Shown here piece by piece: positions 1 through 8,871 of a stretch of DNA of 64,000 nucleotides. Within the stretch, counting starts at the first letter, position 1. Each line of letters begins with the position of its first letter. This DNA comes from Leptospira sp. B5-022 (GTDB taxonomy: Bacteria; Spirochaetota; Leptospiria; Leptospirales; Leptospiraceae), in NCBI RefSeq assembly GCF_000347035.1, contig NZ_ANIJ01000032.1, positions 186,001 through 250,000 on the forward strand. The letters are read 5' to 3'. The notes beneath the pieces are model-generated. The model had not been told where the DNA came from, ran no database searches, and was given only the letters and a program-made list of their open reading frames with translations. A program made the translations under genes and the position numbers.

Positions 1-1
1 C

Positions 2-1105
2 GAACTTAGATCCAATCGTGCAAGGAATTTTAGATCTTCCGGCACAAGAGAATTTAGATCCAGAGGAAAAGGTCTGCAAAGAATAGAGATCCAGCCTCTC
101 AGGTCCCAAAAGGACTTTAATAATTCTGTCCAAGTTTCCAAGTCGGATCTATTTCATGATTTTACCCGAGCCGTTTCTCTTGGTCTATTCGACTATCTGA
201 TCAAATCCAAAACAAAAGGATATACATTATCACTTTCCGGCGGGGCGGATAGCGCTACCTGTGCACTTCTTGTAAAGGCGGCAATCCTATTCTCCGAAAA
301 AGAACTCGGACCCAAATATTTGGAATCCTTAGGATTCGATCCTAAAAATCTATTATTCACACTTTTCCAAGGAACGGAAAATAACTCCGAACAAACTAAA
401 AATTCCGCAAAACAACTTTCGGAAGAATTAGGTTTTACTCATGCAGAGATCACTGTGGATTCGGAAGTAAAATCCATGTTGGAAAAAATTTCCGCCGTCA
501 AAGGTCTTGTTCCGAACTGGAAAGAACATAATCTTGCGCTACAAAATATCCAAGCCAGAGTCAGGTCTCCTTTGATTTGGTTACTTGCCAATCTGAATGG
601 CCATCTTCTGCTTTCAACGGGAAATAGAAGTGAGGCGAGCGTAGGATACACTACAATGGATGGGGATTCTTCCGGTTCTGTTGCACCACTCACCGGAGTC
701 AGTAAGGAATTTTTACTTTCTTGGTTAAAGAATGTTTATGAAGGAAAAGATATTATTCTTCCTCGAATACAATCGCTGGAAGAAATTCTCAATGCCAAAC
801 CTACCGCCGAACTAAAGCCACTTTCGGAAAAACAAGAAGACGAGAAGGACTTAATGCCTTACCCTCTTCTCCAAAAATTAGAAAGGAATTTTGTATTCCT
901 CGGAAAATCTCCGGATCATCTTTTAGGATCCCAAGAATGGTCCGATCCCAAAGAAGCGGAGGAAGGCAAAAAGAAATTTCTAAAATTGTTCTCCGCAAGC
1001 CAATGGAAAAGAGAAAGGCTTCCACCTTCTTTTCATTTGGACGAGTACGGTTTGGATCCTAAATCCAGCTTCCGTTTTCCGATCTTGAGCGAGATCTCTT
1101 TTTAA
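2..1105 (+). CDS. nadE: Glutamine-dependent NAD+ synthetase, C-terminal part (5' end outside window)
   Basis: Makes NAD+ from deamido-NAD+, ATP and glutamine-derived ammonia in the cytoplasm. The reading frame is open from base 2, so the start codon lies upstream of the window; an internal TTG at 320 is not the start. The PP-loop for ATP (SGGADS, about bases 236-255) and the family motif STGNRSEASVGY followed by the DGDSSGSVAPLTG segment (about 613-695) are both present and intact. The long stretch before the PP-loop fits the end of the amidase (glutaminase) domain found in the glutamine-dependent class, but that domain itself cannot be seen. The next gene is convergent and overlaps the stop by 4 bases. 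Identity is confident; only the class (glutamine versus ammonia) is inferred. Confidence 0.93.
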   Translation, partial: ELRSNRARNFRSSGTREFRSRGKGLQRIEIQPLRSQKDFNNSVQVSKSDLFHDFTRAVSLGLFDYLIKSKTKGYTLSLSGGADSATCALLVKAAILFSEKELGPKYLESLGFDPKNLLFTLFQGTENNSEQTKNSAKQLSEELGFTHAEITVDSEVKSMLEKISAVKGLVPNWKEHNLALQNIQARVRSPLIWLLANLNGHLLLSTGNRSEASVGYTTMDGDSSGSVAPLTGVSKEFLLSWLKNVYEGKDIILPRIQSLEEILNAKPTAELKPLSEKQEDEKDLMPYPLLQKLERNFVFLGKSPDHLLGSQEWSDPKEAEEGKKKFLKLFSASQWKRERLPPSFHLDEYGLDPKSSFRFPILSEISF

Positions 1106-1821
1106 AGTCCGGCTTGTTCGTAAGCTCTTTGTTTATCCTTCTGCACTTGTTCCAATTGTTGGATCATAGTTTGTTGGATGGTCTCTAATTTCTTTTCTTG
1201 CTCTGGATCTCCGGAACCTTTCTGCAGATCCACCAAGTATTTTACGATCTCCAATCTATCCTTGGATTGTTTTTCCATATAATCGTAATACGTTACCGTT
1301 TGCTCCTTGGATGCGGTACGGCTTAAGACTGCTCTAGTAGCTTCGGACACTCTTTGTTCGAATACTTTTCTCTGTTCTTTTTCCGCTGGGCTCATCCGGC
1401 TAGGAAGAAGCGAGTTATTCGGAAACTTCTCCTTTAACTGAGCAAATCTTTCCATCTCTTCGTTTGTATACGGTTTTCCTGTTTGAGGATTTACAGGGTT
1501 ATCCGAATCGGCAATAGGCGCTCCCGGTTTATTTTCGGAAGAAGGCTCCCCCGCTTCCGGTTCCCGATATTCCGCTTTTCCCGCTTTGAAAAAAGCAGAG
1601 TCGGAATCGAATAAAGAAGGATCTGCGCCTGTTTTTCCATAAGCAGAACGCCCGGAAGTAGATCCCGATCCTCCGGCAAAAATACTGGCTAATGTTTCCG
1701 CTTCGCTTTGTTTATTTTTGGATTCGGATTTGTCGTCGTCGGTCCAAAATAGGACTACCAATAAGAAAATGAAGAATACTACAAAAACTACGGAAATTAA
1801 TAATGTTCGAACTCTAGTCAC
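1102..1821 (-). CDS. Hypothetical protein with single N-terminal membrane anchor
   Basis: I do not recognise the family. The 239-residue product starts with a short basic segment and one strong hydrophobic helix (about residues 6-27), followed by Asp/Lys and then a low-complexity Gly/Ser/Pro-rich stretch (about 45-125). The last 100 residues are charged and predicted helical or coiled coil (many Glu, Gln, Lys, Arg). This is the layout of an inner-membrane anchored periplasmic protein. It is convergent with nadE (4-base overlap) and divergent from the Cys-rich lipoprotein gene, with about 95 bases between the two starts. No catalytic motif is visible, so no function is proposed. Confidence 0.72.
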   Translation of the reverse strand: MTRVRTLLISVVFVVFFIFLLVVLFWTDDDKSESKNKQSEAETLASIFAGGSGSTSGRSAYGKTGADPSLFDSDSAFFKAGKAEYREPEAGEPSSENKPGAPIADSDNPVNPQTGKPYTNEEMERFAQLKEKFPNNSLLPSRMSPAEKEQRKVFEQRVSEATRAVLSRTASKEQTVTYYDYMEKQSKDRLEIVKYLVDLQKGSGDPEQEKKLETIQQTMIQQLEQVQKDKQRAYEQAGL

Positions 1822-1915
1822 GGTGAGGAAGCCTCAGTTTTTTAGTTGTAAGACCACTCCAAGGTCGAATTCTATCCTTGTGGGTTGTAAATTTAGAATC
1901 CAACAGACCCTAAAG

Positions 1916-2605
1916 ATGGGCAACCTAAAAAACCCTGCCGTTCAGGCGGTTTTATTCTCGTTTTTTATATTTTTCGCCTCTTGCGGAACGAATACCGATG
2001 TAACCCAGTCTCCTTATGTGTTCCTTACACCGGTGGGTGTTCCCCAGATTTTTTCCATAACTGCTAAGTATGATAATCTAGATTCGCATCGGCCTGAATA
2101 CGATCTGAAATATTATATTACCAACCTGGAACCTCAATTCGTAGGTTATAATCTTTATATCACTTTTGCGATTCCTTCCGCGGGAGAAACCATCAGTAAC
2201 GCAAACCTATATCTGGAAAACGGGGTCCAACCTTCTTTTCCTCAGCTAGCAGTCCAAGCTTCCACATCCAATGTAGTAACTCAGACGATCGAAAATTTGC
2301 AGCCATTCTCGCCTGTGCAGATGTTCCAAAAATGTGAGGTTTATACTTTTACATTAAGAGCATTATTGAATACTGGAATCACTTCGAATATGTCCACTCC
2401 GGTCACAAGATGTAGCTCCATCTATCCGGATCATTGCGGGACCAATACCAGTTGTAATCCTACCGCATGTACTGTGGCAAGCTGTTCTGCTTCCACCCAA
2501 TCTCTTTGTCCTGTCGGAACCGCTTGTAATCCTTGTACTAAGGGAAATGCAGCTACCGGCTGCGCCTGCCCAGCGGGAGAATCTCCGCCGGGTTGTAATC
2601 TATGA
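1916..2605 (+). CDS. Putative Cys-rich lipoprotein
   Basis: A 229-residue predicted lipoprotein. Starting at the ATG at 1916 gives a proper signal peptide: a short basic start, a Phe/Leu-rich core and a lipobox-like FFASC, with the Cys as lipidation site. A longer frame open from 1718 would bury this signal, so I reject the upstream start. The middle part is rich in beta-forming residues; the last 65 residues hold about 13 cysteines in short CxxxxC and CxxC spacings with Thr/Ser/Pro, suggesting a disulphide-stabilised extracytoplasmic tail. Its stop overlaps the rsmI start by 4 bases (ATGA), so the two are translationally coupled although functionally unrelated. Function unknown. Confidence 0.75.
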   Translation: MGNLKNPAVQAVLFSFFIFFASCGTNTDVTQSPYVFLTPVGVPQIFSITAKYDNLDSHRPEYDLKYYITNLEPQFVGYNLYITFAIPSAGETISNANLYLENGVQPSFPQLAVQASTSNVVTQTIENLQPFSPVQMFQKCEVYTFTLRALLNTGITSNMSTPVTRCSSIYPDHCGTNTSCNPTACTVASCSASTQSLCPVGTACNPCTKGNAATGCACPAGESPPGCNL

Positions 2606-3351
2606 TCGAAGCTACGACTTCTAAATTTATCGTCCGACCAGGTACCGCCTATGTTGTCGCCACCCCGATTGGAAATTTAGAAGATATCACATTCAGAGCG
2701 GTCCAAGTTCTTAAACAAGTGGATATTATCTATTGCGAAAATTCTTCACATAGCAGAAGACTTCTCCAAACCTACGAAATTTCCACCCAGACAAGGACCT
2801 TATACAAGGACCAAGGAACCGAACCTTATAAAGGTATTATAGAAGATCTAAAATCCGGGAAAACTTTGGCCCTGGTCTCGGATGCAGGAACTCCCGGAGT
2901 CTCCGATCCCGGTTCCCAACTAGTTCGAATTTTACGAGAGGAGAATATTCCGATCGTTCCGATCCCGGGAGCAAGCGCTCTCACCTCCATGCTTTCCGTT
3001 TCCGGTTGGCAAGTGCAGCCTTCTCTCTTCTTAGGTTTTCTATCAGAGAAGAAGGGCAAAAAAAGAAACCAGCTCAAGGAATGGGAAAACTTCGAAGGGG
3101 TGCTTACCATCTTCGAATCGGTCCATAGGATCCGAGACACCTTGTCTGCTATCCGCGAAATTTTTCCAAATTCTCCGATCCTTTTAGGAAGGGAATTAAC
3201 CAAAATCCATGAAGAAATCCTGAAAATAGAACCCGTTCAGACGCTGGAATCCCTGAAATTCCCGGAAAAGGGAGAATTTGTGGTGCTAATCTATACAAAT
3301 CCTAAAAAAATGCTTAACGGACGTGTCGGAGATGCCGATACTTTGGAGTGA
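2602..3351 (+). CDS. rsmI: 16S rRNA (cytidine(1402)-2'-O)-methyltransferase
   Basis: 2'-O-methylates C1402 in the decoding centre of 16S rRNA using SAM; cytoplasmic. The 249-residue length is slightly below the usual 270-290. The family start motif (YVVATPIGNLEDIT, about residues 17-30) and the conserved VSDAGTPGVSDPG segment (about 94-106) that lines the SAM pocket are intact, as is the following PIPGASA. The C-terminus is shorter than in E. coli RsmI. The ATG overlaps the preceding lipoprotein stop by 4 bases, and the flgM-like gene follows after 12 bases, so the three probably share a transcript ending at the terminator near 3730. Confidence 0.95.
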   Translation: MIEATTSKFIVRPGTAYVVATPIGNLEDITFRAVQVLKQVDIIYCENSSHSRRLLQTYEISTQTRTLYKDQGTEPYKGIIEDLKSGKTLALVSDAGTPGVSDPGSQLVRILREENIPIVPIPGASALTSMLSVSGWQVQPSLFLGFLSEKKGKKRNQLKEWENFEGVLTIFESVHRIRDTLSAIREIFPNSPILLGRELTKIHEEILKIEPVQTLESLKFPEKGEFVVLIYTNPKKMLNGRVGDADTLE

Positions 3352-3363
3352 GAGGGAAAACCC

Positions 3364-3687
3364 ATGACTATCGATAAAATTGGCGGCATTGGTGGAGGAT
3401 CTTACGAGCCACGTAAGTCGACTCCTGTACGCAAAACCGAATCTAAGGAATCATTCGACAATATTTCTATTTCCGACACGGCAAAACAAAAGGCTTCGGA
3501 AGCTCGTATCCAAGCGGAAGTGCAAACGATCGCACAAAAGATCGTAGCAAGTCCGGTGGATTCGGAACGTTCTAACAAGCTGAAAGAAGTGAAGGAAAAA
3601 TTAAAGAACGGAGATTACGATAATCTCAGCCCTGAGATCTTAAACGCAGTAGCTGATCGTATCGCAGAATCCTTTCTAGGCCGTTAA
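3364..3687 (+). CDS. flgM: FlgM-like anti-sigma-28 factor
   Basis: A 107-residue protein resembling FlgM, which holds the flagellar sigma factor FliA inactive until the hook-basal body is finished. The N-terminal half is Gly/Ser/Lys-rich and looks disordered, as FlgM is when free. The C-terminal half carries the FlgM pattern of charged helices with KLKEVKEKLKNGDYD, then LSPEILNAVADRIAESFLG (about residues 76-106), matching the family's sigma-binding helices. It directly follows rsmI and is followed by a strong terminator. Leptospires export flagellar parts to the periplasm, so export-controlled release would be into that space (inference). The family match is by motif only. Confidence 0.72.
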   Translation: MTIDKIGGIGGGSYEPRKSTPVRKTESKESFDNISISDTAKQKASEARIQAEVQTIAQKIVASPVDSERSNKLKEVKEKLKNGDYDNLSPEILNAVADRIAESFLGR

Positions 3688-3696
3688 TCCATAATT

Positions 3697-3732
3697 AAAT
3701 CCGGAATTGTTTCCCTTGGATTCCGGATTTTT
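3697..3732 (+). terminator. Rho-independent terminator after flgM
   Basis: A perfect 11-bp inverted repeat (AAATCCGGAAT / ATTCCGGATTT) with a 12-base loop, ending in a run of five T, begins 9 bases after the flgM stop. It should end the lipoprotein-rsmI-flgM transcript and isolate it from the next gene. Confidence 0.85.
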
Positions 3733-3769
3733 CATACTTCCTCTCAATTAAAAGGGAGAACGACACAAA

Positions 3770-4939
3770 ATGCCGATACTCCCTGACTGGATCAATTTTA
3801 GTTTTCCCACCAAAATCCATTTTGAAGTCGATTGCGGTTTCAAAATGGGGAACTTCGTCAAAAATATCGGCAATCGTGCGGTCATTCTTTCCACTCAAAG
3901 CGAGTTGGAGAATATGGACGAGTTCTCCATCATCAAAACTTCTCTAGAAAAACATATAGACGGTGTCATTCTCTACGACAATATAGAGAAGGAACCAACA
4001 TTAAAAGAACTAGATACTGCCGCCTACTTCGCCAGGATCTCCAACGCAAATTGTATCATAGGTTACGGTTCTTACGAAAGTTTGAATATGGCAAAGTTAG
4101 TCGCTCTCCTTGCGAATAACGACGCATTCGCTGAAGACGTTTTTATCCTGAAAAAAAATCTTAGGCTGAAAAAACCGATCCCTCTTATTCTGATCCCTAC
4201 TCATCCTGTAATGGGATTGGAATGTTCCCCGACCGCCACAGTATACATGGATGACGATAGGACTGTTCGTTATTACTCGAATGAATTTCTTTTTCCGGAG
4301 ATGGTGATCGCCGACGCCAAGATCAGTAGTTTTATGACTTCTGCCGACGTGGCAAAAGTTGGAGTGGGAATTTTAGCGGCCGCAGTGGATAGTATTCTTT
4401 CCAAATATTCCAACGAACTCACAAACTCTTCTTCCCTTCGTGCGATAGAGATCATTTATAAGAATCTTGTGCCTGCGATCAGGGACCCTAAAAACCTACA
4501 GTATAAAAACGCGATCTTCGGTGCGAGCCTTCTTGTGGGGATGTCCCATTCTTCCAGTTCATTAGGACTTTGTTATGCACTTTCATTGGCTGCTTCTAAC
4601 CTAACGAACCTGGACGTTTTCCAGGCAATGTCCATTCTTCTTCCCCACGTGATGGAATACAACCTCACTTCCTCCGCCGGAAAATACGTTATGATCGCAA
4701 AGGCCTTGGACGAGGACATCACCAATATTTCTGTAATCGAGGCGGCCATCAAAGCGGTAGAAGGGATCCGTAAAATTTATATCGAACTTAAGATACCGCA
4801 AAGGCTTTCCGAATACGAGGTGCGTAAGATAGATCTGCCAGGGATCGCAAGCCTTGCTTCTTCTTTTCCTTTCTTGGATTCTCTTCCTAGGGAACTTCCT
4901 AAAAACGAGATCGAAACAATTCTAGTCGCAGCGTTCTAG
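3770..4939 (+). CDS. Iron-type alcohol dehydrogenase homologue lacking metal ligands
   Basis: A 389-residue protein with the fold pattern of group III (iron-containing) alcohol dehydrogenases and glycerol dehydrogenases. The nucleotide loop is present in altered form, GYGS (98-101) where the family has GGGS, and the LLPHVMEYN segment (290-298) matches the conserved LPHVLEFN. The metal ligands, however, appear replaced: Gly near 200 and Ala near 204 stand where the family has Asp and His (GMDALTHAIE), Tyr 269 replaces the next His, and no His stands near 281-283. It may therefore be a non-metal or non-catalytic relative. It has its own start after the flgM terminator, with a GGGAG 8 bases before the ATG. 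No partner gene hints at a substrate. Confidence 0.75.
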   Translation: MPILPDWINFSFPTKIHFEVDCGFKMGNFVKNIGNRAVILSTQSELENMDEFSIIKTSLEKHIDGVILYDNIEKEPTLKELDTAAYFARISNANCIIGYGSYESLNMAKLVALLANNDAFAEDVFILKKNLRLKKPIPLILIPTHPVMGLECSPTATVYMDDDRTVRYYSNEFLFPEMVIADAKISSFMTSADVAKVGVGILAAAVDSILSKYSNELTNSSSLRAIEIIYKNLVPAIRDPKNLQYKNAIFGASLLVGMSHSSSSLGLCYALSLAASNLTNLDVFQAMSILLPHVMEYNLTSSAGKYVMIAKALDEDITNISVIEAAIKAVEGIRKIYIELKIPQRLSEYEVRKIDLPGIASLASSFPFLDSLPRELPKNEIETILVAAF

Positions 4940-4943
4940 TTCG

Positions 4944-5043
4944 TTTCGCACGGAGAACACTGAGATCACGGAGAGTTTATTTTGTAGAAACTCCTACATC
5001 CGGTAACCCCTTTTCTCTGTGCCCTCCGTGAGCTCTGTGCGGA
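4944..5043. repeat. CACGGAG-type inverted-arm repeat element, copy 1
   Basis: Left arm TTTCGCACGGAGAACACTGAG, continuing with ATCACGGAG (4944-4973), is purine- and C-rich with little T. The right arm (about 5013-5042) reads CTCTGTGCCC, TCCGTGAG, CTCTGTGCGG and is approximately its inverted complement. Between them lies TGTAGAAACTCCTACA. The element fills most of the spacer between the dehydrogenase homologue and the bactofilin gene. Same family as copies at about 11.1, 28.0, 42.2, 46.3, 60.4 and 61.3 kb. Confidence 0.8.
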
Positions 5044-5113
5044 CCCAAAAAAACAGATTTATGTCTTCGAAAAACATTTGAAAGGTCCGATCGGGGTCCG
5101 AGAATGGAGACTC

Positions 5114-5434
5114 ATGAGTGAAGAATCCATAGACACGATTATCGGGGAAGACATCCAATTCCGAGGCAAACTACGTTTCAATAACGCGCTAAAGATCAAG
5201 GGCCAATTCAAAGGCACCATTGAGACCACGGGTTCGTTGATCGTGGGAGAGACTGGAAGAGTCGAGGCAGATATCGAGACCGGGACCTTGGAAATAGAGG
5301 GAGACCTAAAAGGAAATATCAGTGCTGCCTCCAAAGTTTCCGTCCGCAAGACCGGAAAATTAGTCGGTGATGTTCGCACCCCGGATCTGGAAATCGAATC
5401 AGGGGCAAAATTCAGCGGAAATTGTATCATGTAA
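5114..5434 (+). CDS. Bactofilin family cytoskeletal protein
   Basis: Small (106 residues) polymer-forming protein of the bactofilin family, which forms non-polar filaments at the inner membrane and organises cell-wall or shape functions. The sequence shows the family's repeating beta-solenoid pattern: FRGKLRFNNALKIKGQFKGT, then GSLIVGETGRVEADIETG, then LEIEGDLKGN, then VSVRKTGKLVGDV, each turn ending in Gly. The ATG at 5114 has GGAG 4 bases upstream; a longer frame from 5078 begins without such a site. The stop lies 2 bases before the recJ ATG. In Leptospira biflexa a bactofilin affects helical cell shape (established for another member, not shown for this one). Confidence 0.88.
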   Translation: MSEESIDTIIGEDIQFRGKLRFNNALKIKGQFKGTIETTGSLIVGETGRVEADIETGTLEIEGDLKGNISAASKVSVRKTGKLVGDVRTPDLEIESGAKFSGNCIM

Positions 5435-5436
5435 TT

Positions 5437-7341
5437 ATGCCCCAGCATGGACCGGATTTTCAAAACCTACCAAAATCTTCCATCCAAGGCCTGACCCCCC
5501 TCCAGTACCATGTATTCGGGACAAAGTTCGGAGGAGTTTCCGATCCTTCCAAGATCCTTACCGAAACGATTGCGGATCTTCCTTCTCCGTTTTTATTGCC
5601 GGACATGGATGAATCTATCCGTATTCTCCAATCGGCCGTTCGGGAAAAAAAATCGATCTTACTTTATGGGGATAGAGACAGCGACGGAGTTTGCTCCACG
5701 AGCTTACTAGCCAATTTTTTACGAGAAATACATCCTGGAAAACTGAACGTAAAAACTTCTAGTGAAGAAGATTACGGCCTCTGCGAACCTGCGATGAAAT
5801 ATGTGAGAGAGGTTCGACCGGACTTACTTGTAACTCTCGACTTCGGAACAAGTAACAGCGCAGAAATAGAAGAATTGAATAAGGAAGGAATGCAGGTAGT
5901 TGTATTAGACCACCACGAAATACCGGACAGAATACCTTCTTCTTGCAAACTTATCTCTCCAAAAAGAGGAGATTCTCTCTATCCTACAGAAAAGATCTGC
6001 ACTTCCGTCATCGCTTGGAAACTGATCACAGCCTGGCTTTATACTACATTAGAACATTATAATTCTTTGGTCTGGATCCCCGATGGAGAGACATTTTTCA
6101 GCGGATCACTCGTAAAAAACGGGATCAGACTTTTTAAAGGGGATAAGTCGGAAGCCGAAAAACATTTTTCCGGAAATTTTATAGATTGGTCCGCGATTTC
6201 CAAGACTCAATTTCCGGAAAGGGAAGTTTTCCATTCTCAGATCTCTTCTTCTCCAGCGATCTGGGAGCAGGTTCTAAAAAATTTAGACCTTGCTTCTATC
6301 GGTACGATCACCGACATGATGCCTCTGGTGGGTGAAAATCGGATCATCGTTAAGGAAGGATGTTCCACATTACAAAAGATCAAAACGGGCGATTTTTCAC
6401 ATCGTCCCGGTTTGGAAAAACTTCTCTCTCAATTGGATTTAGATAAGAAGAAGGTACTCTCTAGAGATCTGGGTTGGAGCATAGGACCGGTATTGAACGC
6501 TGCAGGTAGAATGCAGAAAACGGAAGCGGCCCTCGGGCTTCTTCTTTCCAACTCACAGCAGGAAGCGGAATCTCTTACAACGAACCTTCTAAAATTAAAC
6601 GAAGAAAGAAGAGAAAGAACCAAACGAAATCTATTCCGGGTCGAAGGTTTTCTAAAAAGAAAAAGGGAAAGAACGGAAAGACCCATCCTTTTCTGTTACG
6701 AACCTGATTTCGAACCCGGAGTTTCCGGGATCGTAGCTACAAGACTTGTGGAACAATACAAAAGACCCGTAGTATTCATCGCACCGGATCATGGACATGC
6801 TAAAGGAAGTGTAAGAGCGTACGGCAGTGAGAACGTACTAAACCTTCTCAAAAAAGCGGAGAATGTATTTCACCAGTTCGGAGGTCATAAGGAAGCAGGA
6901 GGATTTTCGCTTTCCATAGATCAGATCCCGAAACTCGCAGAAATTCTTTTCCAAGAAGCGGGAAACTGGCTGGAATCCGAAAAAGTTTCCAGCCTCCAAG
7001 AAGAAACTAAAAGTATCGTGAGTCTCCGTCCTCAAGAATTAAGAGAAAATTTATATACAGAGCTTGGGCTATTCGAACCCTTCGGAATGGAAAATCCAGC
7101 GCCGTTACTTTCCGTAAAAGGTGCGAGAATACTTTCTTATCGTCCTTTGTCGGACGGCAAACATGCAAGGTTTAAAATTCTGTCGTCTTCCGAATCCATC
7201 CAAGCAATTATCTGGAATAAGGCGGAAGAGTTCTCCCAATCGTTAAGGGAAAAAGGTGAGTTGGATCTCTGGGGTTGTTTGGAAGAGAACACTTTCAAAG
7301 GGAAAACCAGTCTTCAATTCGTGATCCAATCCTTCGAATAG
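5437..7341 (+). CDS. recJ: Single-stranded-DNA-specific exonuclease RecJ
   Basis: 5'-3' single-strand exonuclease acting in recombination and mismatch repair. The 634-residue product carries the DHH superfamily motifs in order: YGDRDSDGVCS (about 74-84), VTLDFGTS (about 131-138), VVLDHHEIPD (about 156-165), and the DHHA1 motif GGHKEAGGFS near residue 485. The C-terminal OB-like part follows. The ATG at 5437 comes just after the bactofilin stop; an in-frame TTG at 5422 would overlap it, and I prefer the ATG. It is followed by convergent pcnB with a 7-base gap. An insert of about 90 residues rich in aromatic residues (about 205-290) separates the DHH and later motifs and looks longer than in E. 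coli. Confidence 0.94.
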   Translation: MPQHGPDFQNLPKSSIQGLTPLQYHVFGTKFGGVSDPSKILTETIADLPSPFLLPDMDESIRILQSAVREKKSILLYGDRDSDGVCSTSLLANFLREIHPGKLNVKTSSEEDYGLCEPAMKYVREVRPDLLVTLDFGTSNSAEIEELNKEGMQVVVLDHHEIPDRIPSSCKLISPKRGDSLYPTEKICTSVIAWKLITAWLYTTLEHYNSLVWIPDGETFFSGSLVKNGIRLFKGDKSEAEKHFSGNFIDWSAISKTQFPEREVFHSQISSSPAIWEQVLKNLDLASIGTITDMMPLVGENRIIVKEGCSTLQKIKTGDFSHRPGLEKLLSQLDLDKKKVLSRDLGWSIGPVLNAAGRMQKTEAALGLLLSNSQQEAESLTTNLLKLNEERRERTKRNLFRVEGFLKRKRERTERPILFCYEPDFEPGVSGIVATRLVEQYKRPVVFIAPDHGHAKGSVRAYGSENVLNLLKKAENVFHQFGGHKEAGGFSLSIDQIPKLAEILFQEAGNWLESEKVSSLQEETKSIVSLRPQELRENLYTELGLFEPFGMENPAPLLSVKGARILSYRPLSDGKHARFKILSSSESIQAIIWNKAEEFSQSLREKGELDLWGCLEENTFKGKTSLQFVIQSFE

Positions 7342-7348
7342 ATCAATA

Positions 7349-8812
7349 TCAGTCTTCTGAGTCGGTAAAATCGGAATCCGTCGAATTTGCTTCCGGTTGC
7401 GGCTTCGAGCCTTCCCCGTTTTGACGGCCCTTTTTATTACGATCTTTAAATCTGCCGCCACCGCCTTCTCTTTCTTTCCGGTTTCTATTTGGACGGCCTT
7501 CTCTCTCTTTTCGGCCTCCGCCGCCAATACTATTCGGTAAAACCGGTCTTTTTCGGAGGGAGATTTCCCAAAAAAATGCGGATTGCAAGGCTTGATCATT
7601 ATTGTCCGCGATCCCATTGATCTTAAAGACATAAAATGCATCGTAGAAAAAATCTTTCTTTCGGAAGAAATTATTTTGCGAAGCTTTATCGTCCTCGGTA
7701 TGAGTAAATCTTTCTTGGGAAGCGAAAACCTTGATCAATCTTTCTTTATCTTTTTTAGGAGTCCCTAATCTCTGAAAAATAGGCTCCAAGGATTGTTTTA
7801 AAGAAGCGACCAGGTGTCCCCCGCTCTTCTTCGTTAAAGATTCTTCCGCGAGGTCGGAAAATAAAAGTGCATAGAAAATCTGAGGAGTGAGTTCCTCTCT
7901 CTCGGACAATAATTTATCCGCGATCACCAAACGTTTTCCGATTCTGGTTTCTAAAAATTTGTCCCCAAAATCCGGATTTTTCTTTCTTTCTTTCTCGAAT
8001 GCTTCTTTAAAGAGAACTTCTAAAAGAGAGTTTTGGGCCATTCCTTGGAAAATAAGAGAAGTTCTCCAAGTGCGGAAAATTTTATTATATTCTTCCAACA
8101 TACGGGAGGAAGAAGCTTTTTCCAACTCGTGGACATTCTTCTTAATAGACTTGGAAGTCCCTTTGTCTATTTTTAGGCCGAGAAGAACTGCAAACTTAAC
8201 TGCACGCAACATTCTGACAGGATCTTCTCTGAAAGAAATATCCGGATTTCCGATCACTCTGAGTTGTCTACTTTGGATGTCTTCGTATCCGCCCACATAA
8301 TCCACGATGGAATCGTTACGGATATCATAGTATAACGCGTTGATGGTAAAGTCTCTTCGTGCAGCGTCTTCTTGAGGTGTTCCGAATTTGTTGTCTCGTT
8401 TGATCAGATAGTCCTGCTCTTCCACATGTTTTTCGAAACGATGTTCCGGAAGAGAACGAAAAGTGCTGACCTCGATCACCTTTCCCTTAAAAAGAATATG
8501 AACGATCTTGAATCTGCGACCGATGATACGGCAGTTATTAAAGATTTTTTTAATTTGATTCGGAGTCGCGTTTGTGACTACGTCGAAATCTTTTGGTTTG
8601 CGTCCCAAGAGAAGATCCCGCACTCCTCCGCCTACGATATAGGCCTTGTAACCGAATTTGTGGAGACGATGGATGATCTTAACAGCATCCTCGTCGATCA
8701 TGGTCTTGCGGATCGGATGTGAATCCCGATAAAATCTCCGTCCCTCCGGATAAATAAGAATGTCGTCGACGGATCCTATTTTTTTCTTGAAGAGATTGGA
8801 CAGAAATTTCAT
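7349..8812 (-). CDS. pcnB: Poly(A) polymerase / CCA-adding family nucleotidyltransferase
   Basis: Class II nucleotidyltransferase, most like poly(A) polymerase I, which adds 3' A tails to RNA. The head domain has [23 protein letters not shown] (glycine loop plus the catalytic DxD, about residues 59-79), followed by the RRFKIVHI segment, the [12 protein letters not shown] motif and [14 protein letters not shown], all in family order. The 487-residue length includes a tail (about 425-487) made of Gly/Arg/Lys-rich repeats and an acidic end, which resembles an RNA-binding extension. PcnB versus tRNA CCA-adding enzyme cannot be decided from motifs alone; the basic tail and the start ([15 protein letters not shown]) favour PcnB. 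Divergent from the M23 peptidase with 59 bases between. Confidence 0.88.
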   Translation of the reverse strand: MKFLSNLFKKKIGSVDDILIYPEGRRFYRDSHPIRKTMIDEDAVKIIHRLHKFGYKAYIVGGGVRDLLLGRKPKDFDVVTNATPNQIKKIFNNCRIIGRRFKIVHILFKGKVIEVSTFRSLPEHRFEKHVEEQDYLIKRDNKFGTPQEDAARRDFTINALYYDIRNDSIVDYVGGYEDIQSRQLRVIGNPDISFREDPVRMLRAVKFAVLLGLKIDKGTSKSIKKNVHELEKASSSRMLEEYNKIFRTWRTSLIFQGMAQNSLLEVLFKEAFEKERKKNPDFGDKFLETRIGKRLVIADKLLSEREELTPQIFYALLFSDLAEESLTKKSGGHLVASLKQSLEPIFQRLGTPKKDKERLIKVFASQERFTHTEDDKASQNNFFRKKDFFYDAFYVFKINGIADNNDQALQSAFFWEISLRKRPVLPNSIGGGGRKEREGRPNRNRKEREGGGGRFKDRNKKGRQNGEGSKPQPEANSTDSDFTDSED

Positions 8813-8871
8813 ATGATGGGATAGTTAAGTCCTATAATCCCTGTCGGACCCCTACCTGCAAGTAAAAATCT

